Part shown: positions 12,513 to 24,166 of the stretch, piece by piece | Numbering within the stretch: the stretch's first letter is position 1 | Layout of the letters: each line of letters starts with the position of its first letter | Assembly (NCBI RefSeq): GCF_000004195.4 | Contig: NC_030683.2 | Location: 88,003,410 to 88,067,409, forward strand | Source of the DNA: Xenopus tropicalis | Taxonomy: Eukaryota; Chordata; Amphibia; Anura; Pipidae | Reading direction: 5' to 3' | Length of the DNA: 64,000 nt | Made by a program: the position numbers and the translations under genes | The notes under the pieces: generated by a model | The model's database searches: none | What the model was told of the DNA's origin: nothing | What the model saw: the letters and a program-made list of their open reading frames with translations, nothing else

Positions 12513-13882
12513 GTGGCAGATCCTGCTCTAAAATTTGCTTGGTCAAAGTATTCCCGACAGGCCAAAGGGATAAAGCTATTAGACTCTATGCGATCATGGA
12601 CGATCAGAGCAATGGATCTCTAGCCTGTCCAGCCTTCTTTGATTTATTCAATATCAAGGGCCCAAGCATTCCTTACTCCCTATAGACTTGTGCAGGTGTT
12701 ATTGAGACAGCAGGGAGAAAAGCATCTGGCTACCAAGTAGAGTCCATAGATGCACAAATATGCTTGCCTTTGCCACCTATAACTGAGTGCAGTCCGATAC
12801 CAGATAATAGGACTGAAATCCCTACACCAGATGTAGCACTGCACCATGCGCACTTAAAATGTATAATGCACTTAATCCCTGAACTTGACCCTAAGGCCCA
12901 GATAATGCTTCTTCTTGGAAGAGATATCCTACAGGTCCACAAAGCAAGGGACCAGATAAATGGCCCTCACAATGCACCTTATGCACAGAAGCTAGACCTC
13001 GGATGAGTTATCATAGGTGATGTATGCCTGGGAGATGTACACAGGCCAACCAACATCAACACTCTGTATACTAACACATTAGAGAATGGCCGCCCTTCTC
13101 TTTTTCAACCATGTACAAATCATTTTCTGATTAAAGAGATTCAGAATAACACTTATCTAACCAACCTCTTAAGAGAGAGCTATCCTTGCACTAAGGATGA
13201 TGATCATTTGGGTTGCAACGTTTTCCAGAGATCCAAAAATTACAATCAGCTTTCCCCTTGCATAGAAGACAAAATCTACCTGTAGATCATGGATCAAGGT
13301 ATGTGTAAAGACAATGCTAACAGCTTTCCTTCAAACCACACAGACTTTCCCTTCCAAATAACAGAGAAGAGTCACTCAAACGTTTTACTTCCCTCAGTCG
13401 CACATTCCAAAGGAAACCAGAGATGAGAGAACACTTCTTTACATTCATGAGAAAAATATTTGAGAATGGTCATGCAGAAATTGCTCCCAGTATTAAAAGA
13501 AAAGAAGAATGCTGGTACTTGCCAATCTTTGGAGTATACCACCCAAAGAAGCCAGGTCAGATCAGAGTTGTGTTTCCCTAAATGATGTACTTTTGACAGG
13601 TCCTGACCTCAACAACAAACTCTTGGGAGTACTCATACGTTTCCGTAAAGATCCTATTGCCTTTATAGCAGACATCCAGCAAATGTTTCATAGCTTTCTT
13701 GTGAGAGAAGATCATAGGAACTTCTTGAGATTCTTCTGGTTCAGAGACAATGATCCAGCAAAAGATGTCCTAGAGGACCGCATGAAAGTTCATGTGTTTG
13801 GAAACAGCCCTTCCCCTGCAGTAGCCATATATGGGCTCAGGCAGTCTTTCCAGGAAGAAATAGACCATGGCAGAGATAGTAA

Positions 13883-14969
13883 CATAGTAACATAGTAAGT
13901 TGGGTTGAAAAAAGACATACGTCCATCAAGTTCAACCATAATGCCTATATATAACCTGCCTAACTACTAGTTGATCCAGAGGAAGGCAAAAAACCCCATC
14001 TGAAGCCTCTCTAATTTGCCACAGAGGGGAAAAAATTCCTTCCTGACTCCAAGATGGCAATCGGACCAGTCCCTGGATCAACTAGTACTAAGAGCTATCT
14101 CCCATAACCCTGTATTCCCTCACTTGCTAAGAATCCATCCAGCCCCTTCTTAAAGTTATATAATGTATCAGCCAGCACGACTGATTCGGGGAGGGAATTC
14201 CAGAACCTCACAGCTCTCACTGTAAAAAATCCTTTCCGAATGTTTAAATGGAACCTCCCTTCTTCTAAACGGAGTGGGTGCCCTCGTGTCCGTTGGAAGG
14301 ACCTACTGGTAAATAAAACATTAGAAAGGTTATTATATGATCCCTTTATATATTTATACATAGTTATCATGTCACCTCTTAAGCGCCTCTTCTCCAGTGT
14401 AAACAGACCCAACTTGGCCAGTCTTTCTTCATAACTGAGACTTTCCATACCCTTTACCAGCTTAGTTGCCCTTCTCTGGACCCTCTCTAACTCAATCATG
14501 TCCCGTTTGAGCACTGGAGACCAAAACTGAACAGCATATTCTAGATGGGGCCTTACCAGCGCTCTGTAAAGGGGAAGAATAACCCCCTCCTCCCGTGAAT
14601 CTATACCCCTTTTAATACAGCTCAAAACCTTGTTTGCCCTTGCAGCTGCTGCCTGGCATTGCTTGCTACAGCCAAGTTTATTATCTACAAGGACTCCAAG
14701 GTCCTTCTCCATTATGGATTTGCCTAGTGCAGTCCCATTAAGGGTGTATGGGGCTTGCATATTTTTACATCCCAGGTGCATGACCTTACATTTATCCACA
14801 TTAAATCTCATCTGCCACTTAGCTGCCCAGATTGCCAGTTGGTCAAGATCCTGCTGCAGGGATGTCACATCCTGGATAGAATTGACTGGTCTGCAGAGTT
14901 TTGTGTCATCTGCAAACACTGATACATTACTCATAATACCCTCCCCTAAGTCATTTATGAACAAATTAA
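13883..14969 (-). mobile_element. CR1-like LINE, 5'-truncated, minus strand
   Basis: The 3' end is on the left: on the minus strand the sequence finishes with repeated ACTATGTTACT units (13883-13905), the short-repeat tail used by CR1/L2-type LINEs instead of poly(A). The right edge is a 5' truncation within the RT gene. AGAGAT is present on both sides, giving a 6-bp target duplication. A related 3' end is seen at about 53000-53110. Confidence 0.85.
14095..14964 (-). CDS. CR1-like reverse transcriptase, C-terminal 289 residues (5'-truncated)
   Basis: The open frame runs 289 codons without a stop. Near the start it has FADDTKL, the RT catalytic motif (residues about 18-24), then the thumb and C-terminal region of a CR1-type ORF2 (MHLGCKN, KDLGVLVDNKL, RPHLEYAVQFWSP, RFWNSLPESV). 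The endonuclease and most of the RT palm are absent because the copy was truncated on insertion. The reading frame is uninterrupted, so this insertion is younger than the surrounding BEL/Pao frames. The fragment cannot act alone. Confidence 0.85.
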   Translation of the reverse strand: MFINDLGEGIMSNVSVFADDTKLCRPVNSIQDVTSLQQDLDQLAIWAAKWQMRFNVDKCKVMHLGCKNMQAPYTLNGTALGKSIMEKDLGVLVDNKLGCSKQCQAAAARANKVLSCIKRGIDSREEGVILPLYRALVRPHLEYAVQFWSPVLKRDMIELERVQRRATKLVKGMESLSYEERLAKLGLFTLEKRRLRGDMITMYKYIKGSYNNLSNVLFTSRSFQRTRGHPLRLEEGRFHLNIRKGFFTVRAVRFWNSLPESVVLADTLYNFKKGLDGFLASEGIQGYGR

Positions 14970-15475
14970 GAGATGTCAGACAATTTGTTGAGAGAGACTT
15001 TTATGTAGATGATGGTCTGAAATCATCACTTTCTGAGGAGACAGTAATCAGTCTACTTAAGAGAACACAAGACATGCTAGCATGTTCCAACCTCAGACTA
15101 CACAAAATAGCCTCCAACAGCATAAAGGTAATGAAAGCCTTCCCTTCCCAAGACCACACTAATGATTTAAGAGACCTAGATTTGGGAACAGACACTTTAC
15201 CTGTACAATGCAGCTTTGGCCTAAACTGGGACTTGAAATCTGACACATTTACATTTCAAGTGAACAAGGATGAGAAACCCTTCACTCATAGAGGAGTCTT
15301 ATCTACAGTAAATAGTTTGTATGACCCTCTAGGATTTGCAGCTCCAGTGACTGTTCAAGGCAAAGCTCTACTAAGAGAACTAACAGTAGAATCTTGTGAC
15401 TCGGATTCCCCACTCCCAGCAGCAAAGGAACAAGTCTGGATAGAATGTACTCTTGTACTCCTGCTGCAGGAATAA

Positions 15476-16202
15476 AAGAAAGGAAGCTTTGTATATTTTC
15501 TGATGCTTCAACCAAAGCAATAGCTACCTTAAGACTGTAGATTGCAAAGGACAGTGCCACATTGGATTTGTTATGGGTATTGAGAGTTGGCGGTCGCATC
15601 ATGAAAGCTACACTTGAACAAGAGACGAAGAACCCACTAATAATTCCCTGCAATCATCACATTGCATCATTACTTGTTCTACATTATCACCAACAGACAA
15701 GGCACCAAGGACGTCTGTTTACAGAAGGTGCCCTGCGTGCAGCAGGATTCTGGATAGTTGGAGCAAAGAAACTTGTAAGTAGTATTATCTTTAAATGTGT
15801 CAGAAAACTTTGTGGCATGTTTCAGACTTAGCACCGAACCTCCATTTACAAATATTGGCCTTGATGTATTTGGCCCCTGGTCTGTGACTTCCTGCCATAT
15901 TAGAGGGGGCCACGCTAATAGCAAACGCTGCGCAGTTATGTTTACTTGTTTGTATCTGAGCAGTACACATAGAGGTTATTGAATCCATGGATACTTCCAG
16001 TTTTGTCAGTGCTCTCAGGAGATTCATATCAATTCAAGGCCCAGTGAAAAACATTTACTCTGATAGAGGAACTAATTTTGTGTGAGCTAGAAATTCCTTC
16101 AAACATTGACAAAAATCTTGTTGAAAGATTCCTCATTCTTCCCACATGGGAGGTGCTTGGGAAAGGATGATAGGAATAGCTTGCAGAATTCTTGTTTCTG
16201 TA
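15476..16202 (+). pseudogene. BEL/Pao RNase H and integrase core relic
   Basis: A short RNase H remnant with FSDAS lies at about 15496. The integrase zinc-binding part follows (15562-15831, LRVGGRIMKA and HHIASLLVLHYHQQTRHQG), then the catalytic core. The first Asp is in GLDVFGPW (about 15860), the second in YSDRGTNF (about 16058) and the Glu in GGAWERM (about 16150). These lie in at least three different frames with stop codons between. Integrase would join the cDNA to chromosomal DNA. The Harbinger element begins directly after this, cutting the core from its C-terminal part. Confidence 0.8.
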
Positions 16203-16326
16203 GGGCTGATACACTAAAGTGCGCTATTTATAGCATGCGTTAAAAATGTTATCGCGTGTAATTTTTTGCGTCTTAACACATGATTCACTAAAAGGATATT
16301 TGCATTAATTTGAGACGAGATGCTGT

Positions 16327-18877
16327 TTGCATTATTTAAGTTGCGAAGATTTTCGTGCGCTGGTGGAGGGGCTCGTGCCGGTATTTCACCGCATTATCGG
16401 CAAATATGCTGGCAAGAAGCAGACGGCAGTGAAAACTAAGGCCTGGAGGGACATAGCAGACCACGTAAACAGCATTGGGGTCTGTCTGCGCAGTGCCCAA
16501 CACTGGAAGAAGCGCTACCAGGACATTAAGAGGCAGAGCACTCCAGATACAGGTAAATATCTTACATTCATCTTTCTATTTAACACTTGCTCATCTGCTT
16601 TTCTCCTCAATTGGCTTTTCCTTTTGGCTTACTGTCTTTCCTTCCTTTTTGGCTTACTTTACTTGTATGTAATGTATGTATGGCACGCCTATTATTATGT
16701 GTGCAACTTATGTCCTCAAAGCTGTGGAGTAGAACAACAAATTAGGGCAGTAAATAGGGGGGTCATTTAAGAAATATTTCCCAAAATACTTAATGCCCTG
16801 TACTCTCCTTTATCAAGGAGGATTTTTATGGAAGCATTGTTTAATACAGAGTATAAGGGAGAGCCCTGGGAGTTAGCGAGGCCACTTAGCAGCAGCTTGC
16901 AGCATTTTAGTAGGGTTTGTGTCAGAGCATGCCTTAGTATTGTTACACTTCAAAGTAAAGGGAATTGATTGGGGCAACAATGAGGAACAAAAAGTGAGTG
17001 CGTTGTTATGGCTTGCTTATTGGAGGCAACACAATAAAAGCATTCATATATTTTATTTAGATCTGGAACTGGAGGTGGCCCTGCAAAGAAAGTGTTCTTC
17101 ACGAGGTATGAGGAGCAGCTCCTACCTTTTATCCATAGAGAGCGTGAGCGGTGTGTCCGGCACCTTCGATTCGGACAGGAATGTTGGCCAAGGTAAGTGT
17201 AATGACATTAATACAAGTGGATTTACTCTTGCAGAGAAGCTTAATATTAATGGAATACAATGTTTTATACAACAGATTCATCCTTAACACCACCTGGCAC
17301 AACCAGATGCGTCACAATTGTACTGCTCCGATTCCAGGTATTTTTGCTACCAAATTTTGTTGGACCTGTGTTTTGTGTTAGGCTTGTGCAGTGGCATAAT
17401 AGTGAACTGTGTCTGTGTATATTGCAGGTGTTTCAATTACAGAAGTGCAGTGTATTACTAATAAGATAGGGGAGTTATTGGACAAGTGTGTCTTGCTGGT
17501 TAGGTGTAGTCAGTTCATCTTGTACTTTTGGACAGTCAATCTTTTCAACTGGATTTTACCTTTTTGCCTCATTTGGAATGAATCAATGTCCAGAAATAGA
17601 AAATTAAATAAATTAAAAATCTTTTTGTTTTTTCCAAAAGGTGGACGCTCCTCGTCTCTGCTCCATTCCCCACAATGTGATCCTGCAATTGAAGGAGAAA
17701 CTTTTTTTTTTTTAATTTTTTAACAGAAAGAAAAATGGAGAATATTCTGTCACAATCTTTACAAAGATTTTTTTCATGTTAATATCACAGGTTACAGTAT
17801 TGAGTTTCTACTTTATATAATTCTCAAAATTCTAAACTATGTACAATAATACAGGTTTACAGATCGGTAACGTATAATAGAGTAGTGAGGTTACACTTTA
17901 TTTGTGACAATTGATCATATTAGTACTTAGTGTCAAGTTATTGTATACCTATTCATATTTTAGAAAATGTACTTCCATGTTTAGTTAACCATGTTTGCCA
18001 GTTTTTGTAGAATTTTACAGGATCGCCCATATATTTTTGATATAAGCCTTCCATCGTTGCTTGTGATTTAACTCTCTCTATTACCTCTTGTAAACTTGGG
18101 GGTTGGGAAGCTTTCCAATTCCTAGCTATGGAGTATCTGGCTGCTGTCAGGATGTGGGAGATGACCATTCTACTTTCATGAGATAGGGAATCTAGGCTTA
18201 TATTTAATAGGGCCAATTCAGGTGATAGTCTCATGTTGTATGAGACTGTTCTCTGAATTAAATTAGACACATCCTCCCAGAACCCTTTTAAAGTTGGGCA
18301 TACCCACCACATATGATAAGTATCTGCTTTTTGGCCACACGTATGTGGCAGTGATGTGGCCTTGTTCTCAGATGAGGAGCCGGCCAACATTCCCCAACAG
18401 CAGCAGCAAGTCAGAACCCAGGCCCACAAATCCCTAATGAGGCATCATAAAAATTTGATGAAAACGTTGAACACACTGCATGTCGACTTGTGTGTGGCCA
18501 CTAACGCCTACAATGCCAGTCAGGCACGCCAAGCTGCACATGAGTCGGCCATGTTAAGCCTGCAACAGGCCAGTGAGGCACGCCAAGCTGCACATGAGGC
18601 TGCAATGTTAAGCCTGCAAGAGGAGCGGTTAGAACTAAAACGGCAAAAACTTGCATTGTTGGCTAGGCAAAATTCGCTTCTAGAGCAACAAATTGCCTTG
18701 CAAGAAAAGGCACAAAAGGCAATTGAGCCAACATGCTCTACCAGTAGAGCTAGTGGTGAGAGCACAGCTACCGCTCCTGCAGCTTCTACTAGGCAGCTTC
18801 AGAAAAGAAAAGAAATATGCCACATTAGGGATCTGTGGAACCTCTCTTTTCTTAGGCCTATCCTGTGTTGTTTGTAA
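16327..18877 (+). pseudogene. Harbinger Myb/SANT-like DNA-binding protein, broken
   Basis: Exon A (about 16327-16552) encodes a Myb/SANT-like domain (AWRDIADHVNSIG, RSAQHWKKRYQDIKRQ) and ends at a good donor (CAG|GTAAAT). A second exon (17061-17192) has a good acceptor and donor, but a one-base shift disrupts the conserved YEEQLLPFI stretch. A third exon begins near 17641 and is split by the L1 fragment; it resumes near 18345 and ends at 18877 with a coiled coil. The coiled coil includes a near-perfect tandem ARQAAHEXAMLSLQ unit (about 18517-18620). AATAAA lies at 18953. The intact protein would help the transposase bind transposon ends and enter the nucleus. Confidence 0.7.
17703..18344 (-). 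mobile_element. 5'-truncated L1 fragment (ORF2 C-terminus and 3' end)
   Basis: A T-run at 17702-17714 on plus is the poly(A) tail of a minus-strand insertion. The minus-strand frame 17953-18344 contains CGQKADTYHMWWVCP and FWEDVSNLIQRT, the zinc-knuckle-like C-terminus of L1 ORF2. The frame then runs by chance into Harbinger sequence up to 18429. No clear target duplication was found. It interrupts the third exon of the Harbinger Myb-like gene. Confidence 0.75.
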
Positions 18878-18996
18878 ATATTTCTTTCTGTTTTTTCTAT
18901 TTGTGTTGCGGGTGGGGGAATCACCATTTACTTTGGAAGTGGGTTCCCTGTAAATAAAGCCTTTTTTTTTTAAAAAAGCTGTTTGGTATTTGTTGT

Positions 18997-19330
18997 TTAT
19001 GGGATTAAAGATTGTAGGTACTTACAGGAAAAGTAATTGGTAACGATTTGTCCCCGGACTTCATTCCCTCTGGCATCTGCACCTCGGACAGGATCTTGGG
19101 GATGTATGGGGTCATCCAGGTCCTCAGCCACATTGCCTGGTAAGCCATGCCGGTTCGACAGATTGTGCAGTACAGCACACGCAGCCACAATTTGGGCAAC
19201 TTTAGAGGGGCTGTACATGAGGCTGCCTCCTGATTTATCCAGGCAGCGGAACCGGCTTTTAAGGACCCCCAAATGTCCGCTCAATCAAGTAGCTGCTTTG
19301 ACTCTGCCAGTGGCAAAATAGGGCACTTTT
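18997..19330 (-). pseudogene. HARBI1-type transposase, C-terminal remnant
   Basis: On the minus strand 18997-19284 reads GVLKSRFRCLDKSGG then VAQIVAACAVLHNLSNRHG, the end of a Harbinger DDE transposase. The catalytic Glu codon (in IERTFG, about 19286-19300) lies just upstream but is out of frame because of an extra G in a run of five at about 19273. The two catalytic Asp regions are absent. Only the last exon survives, so this copy cannot encode active enzyme. Confidence 0.75.
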
Positions 19331-19446
19331 CAAATTGCAAAACAAGCTTATGGCAGGCAGGGCCTGGTTTGACAATGAATCAACCCTTATGTTCTTACAG
19401 GAAGGGTCAACAAGGCTTACTCATGAGACTGAGGACCCCTTCATAC

Positions 19447-19910
19447 TAACAGGCCGTGGGACGTAAGTCAAGCCGACGGATGGAGTGTAGCGAGTAAGCC
19501 CACAAACATTTCACACTAACTGGAGGCTTGCCTGGGGATGAGGACAGGAAGCACGGTAGTGGAGAGAGGCCGGAGAGCCAATAGCGAAGTACCAGGGGTC
19601 AAGCGAAGGAGTGGTCAAAACGGGTCCGAGTCGGGGCAGCAGAAATCCAGGCAGAGGTTCAACAGAGAATCAGAATACAAGGAAACGCCAGGCACCAGTG
19701 AAACTTGATAACCAAGCAATGATGGCTTGTAATTGGCAACTATTTACAGGCGGCGACATAGCGCAAGTGCGTGTGGCGTCAAGACGCAGGCCGCAACGTG
19801 CAGACTTTACGCGCGCACCTTTTCAATGTGTGTGCGACTTTGCACGTGCTAACTGAATGCCTGTGTGGCGATTCCCTAGATGCATGCGCTAAATGGCGCG
19901 TGTCCTTACA
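19447..19910 (-). repeat. 3' LTR of the gypsy element
   Basis: Shares nearly all of its sequence with 24167-24676. It is about 46 bp shorter because of internal deletions. Next to it on the inner side is a run of C (19914-19922), which on the minus strand is the polypurine tract. Confidence 0.85.
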
Positions 19911-20185
19911 TTGCCCCCCCCCGAGGAGCGACCTCCGGACCCGAATAACCCTTTTCTTGGGATGTTTCGGTGGAAACTCTGTAACAGTCTAGGGGCATGT
20001 ATATTTTGTACAGGTTCCCAACAGTTCTCTTCCGTGCCGTAACCCTTCCACTTCACCAAATATTGATGTTGTCTGCCCCGGATTCTATGATCCAGAATAT
20101 CTTCAACCTCAAATTCTTCCTCCCCATTAAATGACACTGGAGGAGGAGGCTTCACGATTCGGCCAATAAAAGGATCAGGAACCAC
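19889..20185 (-). pseudogene. Chromodomain at the end of gypsy pol
   Basis: This frame encodes EFEVEDILDHR, then YLVKWKGYGTEENCWEP, a chromodomain with the aromatic residues expected for binding methylated histone tails. In chromoviruses it is fused to integrase and steers integration to heterochromatin. Here it is out of frame with pol because of a shift near 20215-20225. The remaining residues at the end of this frame are read through the polypurine tract and have no meaning. Confidence 0.85.
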
Positions 20186-20208
20186 AGGCTTGTGCTTCAG
20201 TTGAAAAG

Positions 20209-23007
20209 CTACAGGATTAACTTGATGCGCATCTCAAAAGGGCCCAGAAAACGATGACCAAGTTTCTTACTTGGACAGGAGACTTTAAGATTGACAGCTG
20301 ACAGCCATACCTTGTCCCCAACTTTAAATTCTGGGTCCTTACTTCTCTTCCTATCAGCGAAAGTCTTGACATTTTTCTGAGCTTTGGCCATAGTAGTTTG
20401 CAGAGTCTTGTAGTTATGCTTCAGAAAGGTTAATCGATCCTGGACAGCAGGAAGGAGAACCTCTGGAGTGGACAACGGAAAAACCGTAGGGTGAAGACCA
20501 TAATTAGCGAAAAATGGAGACTGCTGGATAGAAGAGTGGTGTGCATTATTATAAGCAAATTCCGCTAACGGGAGTAAAGTCAACCAGTCATCTTTGAGGT
20601 ATGACGTAAAGCACCTTAGATATTGTTCTAAAGTTTGATTCATTCTATCAGTTTGTCCATTAGATTGTGGATGAAAAGCGGACGAAAATGAGATCTTGAT
20701 TTGCAGAGCTTCGCATAGCACTTTCCAAAATCGGGAAGTAAATTGTGTTCCTCTATCGGATACTACTTCATCAGGTAGTCCATGAAGTCTAATGATTTCC
20801 TTAATAAAAGTCTTAGCAGTGAGCACTGCTGAAGGAAGTTTAGGCAGAGGAACAAAATGAGCCATCTTGGTTAGTCTGTCAACGATGACAAAAATAGCAG
20901 TGTAGCCATTGGACGGAGGTAAGTCCGTAATAAAGTCCATGGTAGTTGACCCCCAAGGCCTAGTGGGAACTGGTAACGGCACAAGCAGTCCCATAGGTTT
21001 GGAACGCGTACTCTTAGTTCTCGAACAGATGTCACAAGACTTTACATAGGCTACACAATCCGAATATAAGTTCGACCACCAGAAGAACCTTTTTGCCAGA
21101 ACAATGGTCTTTTTGATCCCAGGGTGTCCTGCCAATTTGGAGTCATGGACAGTACAAAGAACATCTAGGCGAAATTTCTTGGGCACAAATATCTTATCTC
21201 TGAAGAAAAATAGCCCATTTCTGGCCACAAGATCGGGTTCAGAAGGAACATTCAGGTTACACTCTTGCTTAATCTGGTCGATAAGAGAGAACTGAACACA
21301 TAAAGAATGATGAGGTTGGAGTATAGTCTCAGAGGAGCTGCCAGAGTCTGCTTCAGAAGGAAACATTCTAGAAAGGGCGTCAGCCTTAGTGTTCTTGGAG
21401 CCAGGATGATATGTGAGGTGGAAATTAAACCTCATAAAAAAGAGAGCCCAACGGGCTTGTCTGGGTCTCAGTCTCCTGGCCGTATGAAGATATTCCAGAT
21501 TTCTATGATCCGTGAAGATTAAAATGGGATGAGGGCTACCCTCCAGCAGATATCTCCACTCCTCCAAAGCTAACTTGATTGACAAAAGCTCCCGATCAGA
21601 GACATCATAATTTTGTTCAGATTTACTTAATTTTCGGGAAAAGAATGCCACGGGATGTAGAGAACCAGAGGGATTTAATCTTTGAGACAGGATTGCTCCT
21701 ACTGCATTTTCTGAGGCATCTACTTCCAGAACAAAAGGTAGAGATGGGTTCGGGTGACAAAGAACGGGTGCATAAGTAAAATGAGATTTAAGAGTATCGA
21801 ATGCTTCTTGAGCTTGAAATATCCACTGGAACTTGGAGGTCAAGGCAGTAAGTTTAGTAATAGGCAGAATGATTTGCGAAAAGTTCTTAATAAACTTCCT
21901 GTAGATATTAGCGAATCCAATAAAACGTTGAACTTCCTTTCTGGATGTGGGAGCAGGCCAATTTAGGAGAGCAGAAATTTTCTTCTGATCCATTTGTATC
22001 CCTCCCGGGGAAATCACAAATCCCAAGAATTCTATTGAAGATTTGTGGAACTCACATTTTTCAAACTTGACATATAATTGGTGGGACCGAAGACGGGAGA
22101 AAACTTTTTTCATATGAGCTTGATGTTCTGAAAGGGAGCTAGAAAAAATAAGAATGTCATCCAGATAAATAATAACAAAAATGTCCAAAAAATCTCGGAA
22201 CACATCATTGAAGAAGTGTTGGAAAGTTGCTGGAGGGTTACATAAGCCATCACCAGGTACTCGAAATGTCCATATCTGGTACGGAACGCTGTTTTCCATT
22301 CGTCTCACCAAATTATAAGCTCCTCTTAAGTCTAGTTTGGAGAAAATAGTAGCAGCTCTAAAATGCTGAAGCAGTTCAGGTATCAGGGGCAGTGGATATC
22401 GATTTTTGATAGTAATTTTATTGAGCTCCCGATAGTCAATGCAGGGCCTTAAAGAATGATCTTTTTTCTCCACAAAGAATATTCCTGCTCCAGCAGGAAA
22501 AGTGGATGGACGGATAAATTTCTTTGCAAGGTTCTCCTCAATGTACTCTCGCAAAACCTTAAGCTTTGGTTCAGCCAAGGGGTAGATTCTTCCAAAAGGC
22601 ACTTGCGAACCGGGTAACAAATCAATGGGACAATCATAGATACGATGAGGAGGAAGTGAATCGGCCCCCTTTTTATCAAAGATGTCCAGGAAGTTGTAGT
22701 ATTCCACAGGTAAACCCGAAAACTCTTTAGAAGCAATACTACAAATCTCCAAGGATTTAGCAGGAGGTGTAGAAAGGCAATGCGAGGAGCAAAACTTTGA
22801 TGAGAAGGTGATACAGCCAGTGTCCCAATTAATAACCGGGTTGTGTTTGCGTAACCAGGGTAGGCCAATAATAATCGGAGACAGCGGCGAAGATACAATG
22901 TCAAAACTTAAATGCTCGTGATGAATTTTATTCAGGGTAAGTGACAAAGGGACGGATTCAAGCAAAATAGGACCAGAGTTTATGGGTGACCCATCAGCAA
23001 CTCGCAA
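20209..23007 (-). pseudogene. Gypsy pol: protease end, RT, RNase H, integrase (932 codons)
   Basis: The frame is open for 932 codons but begins after a nonsense codon, with no true ATG of its own. RT has YLDDILIF (about residue 280) and FLGFVISPGG; RNase H has VLEVDASENAVGAIL and FTDHRNLEYL. Integrase has the HHCC region (H in GHPGIKK, then CDIC), the first Asp in TMDFITDLP and the second in VSDRGTQF. The position where the catalytic Glu is expected (35 residues after the second Asp) is Asp, in NGQTDRMNQ. The frame ends after GHRFLGPFE, where a frameshift with a small deletion separates it from the chromodomain. The polyprotein would copy and insert the element. Confidence 0.9.
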
Positions 23008-23040
23008 GAAAACTGGAAACTGTTTTGTCTTTAAAGGAAT

Positions 23041-23649
23041 TCAATGGATCTCCGCAATTAGAGAGTCGAGGAAGCATCCACTGGCTCCAGAATCAAGGAT
23101 TGCTGGGAGGTTTAGGGTCTTGTTTCCCAACTGTAAGGAAATAGACAAAGTTAATAATGGAGCAAACCTGTACTTGAGAGTATCAGTCTTACAGGTAGAT
23201 TTCTTACAAGGGCAAGTAGGGCAATTGCGAAGCACATGGCCAGTGAGTCCACAATAAAGGCAGAGATTTAACCGTCTCTGGTGTAAGCGTTCTTCGGAAG
23301 ATAGAACAGAACGTAACGCCCCAATCTGCATGGGTTCAGTCTCGTCAGAGGAAGAAGGTCCAGGTTCGGACCGAATGGGAGGAGGAGCCTTGGGAACGAG
23401 CCAGGAAGGATTGAATTGACCAGTTTTTTCCAGTTTCCTCTCCCTCAGACGCCTATCAATCTGAATAGACAAATGAATGAGTTCGTCAAGGGAGGCTGGA
23501 ACTCCAACTCGGGCAAGTTCATCTTTAAGACTGTCGGAGAGACCCAAACGGAACTGATGTCTCAAGGCTGCTTGATTCCAATCCACATCAGAGGCATACT
23601 TGCGAAATTCCACGGTGTAATCCTCGACAGGTCTGGGCCTCTGACGCAT
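23041..23649 (-). pseudogene. Gypsy gag C-terminus with zinc knuckle and protease start
   Basis: 202 codons in the same frame as the upstream gag part. It has the second half of the capsid domain (YTVEFRKYASDVDWN), a CCHC knuckle CLYCGLTGHVLRNC (about residues 130-143) and the aspartic protease motif ILDSGASGCF (about residues 185-194). A TGA at 23041-23043 separates it from the pol frame, which resumes at once in phase. Confidence 0.8.
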
Positions 23650-23652
23650 ATT

Positions 23653-24135
23653 TCATAAAGATGCCTCAGCTGCAGCAGTGCGATGTGGATCATCATATAA
23701 CACTGCTAGGGCTTGAAAAAAGGAATCCACAGATAAAAGAGAGGGACTGCGTGTCTCCATGAGATGAAAAGCCCAAGACTGGGGTTCACCAAGAAGCAGT
23801 GAAATTATAACTCCCACCTTAATTTGCTCAGTGGAGTACATCTTTGGTTTAAGGGGGAACAAAAGTTTGCAGGCATTAGTGAAAGTTCTGAAAGTCTTAC
23901 GGTTGCCAGAAAACTTCTCAGGCATAGCCACATTAGGCTCTGGAGTAGGTGAAGCGGATGCTCCAGCCGCAGGAGGTGGGGGTGAGACAGCTGGAGCAGG
24001 TACAGGTGGTTGCAAAGTATGGAGCTGTTCCAGAACTTGACTATACCCTTCTTGGAGCTCCCTTACAGCCTGTGTGAGAGAAGCGATCTGCTGGGTGAGG
24101 GTAGTGAGAGGAGAAGGTTCTTCCTCTCTATCCAT
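23653..24135 (-). pseudogene. Gypsy gag, N-terminal part up to an in-frame TGA
   Basis: 160 codons from ATG at 24135. An N-terminal Leu/Gln-rich helical segment is followed by a Pro-rich linker (residues about 44-70) and the start of a gypsy capsid domain (MPEKFSGNRKTFRTFTNAC). It is stopped by TGA at 23653-23655. The next segment continues in the same frame two codons later, so one base change separates this copy from an open gag. Gag would form the particle shell. Confidence 0.8.
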
Positions 24136-24166
24136 GGCTTGGTTATTCTGTCAGGCCGCGGAGTGA

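Larger units (their letters stand above)
12513..15475 (+). pseudogene. BEL/Pao protease and reverse transcriptase relic, split by a LINE
   Basis: After the knuckle region comes a protease-like block, with active-site-type IMDDQSN at about 12593-12613, then a linker with several stops. RT sequence begins near 13430 ([18 protein letters not shown] at about 13517) and continues in another frame at 13570-13882 ([21 protein letters not shown]). The CR1-like LINE at 13883-14969 lies between RT motif B and motif C. The YVDD catalytic motif resumes at 15001-15015. AGAGAT borders the LINE on both sides, so the reading frame joins correctly across it. The RT would copy the element's RNA into DNA. Frameshifts near 13575 and 15440 inactivate it. 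Confidence 0.85.
16203..19386. mobile_element. Harbinger DNA transposon inside the BEL/Pao integrase
   Basis: The left terminus GGGCTGATACACTAAAG (16203) pairs imperfectly with the right terminus ending TGAATCAACCC (19386). TTA follows on the right and a decayed TA-type triplet precedes on the left. Two convergent genes lie inside, as in autonomous Harbinger elements: a Myb/SANT-like protein on plus and a HARBI1-type transposase on minus. Both are broken. An L1 tail (17703-18344) lies in the last exon of the Myb-like gene. Confidence 0.75.

Noticed and set aside
14630..15475. 281-codon plus-strand frame
   Set aside because: Its first half is the antisense of the CR1-like LINE. Only the part from about 14970 is real BEL/Pao RT, so it was not annotated as one gene.
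17953..18429. 158-codon minus-strand frame as one protein
   Set aside because: The N-terminal part (above 18344) is antisense Harbinger sequence; only the remainder is L1 ORF2.
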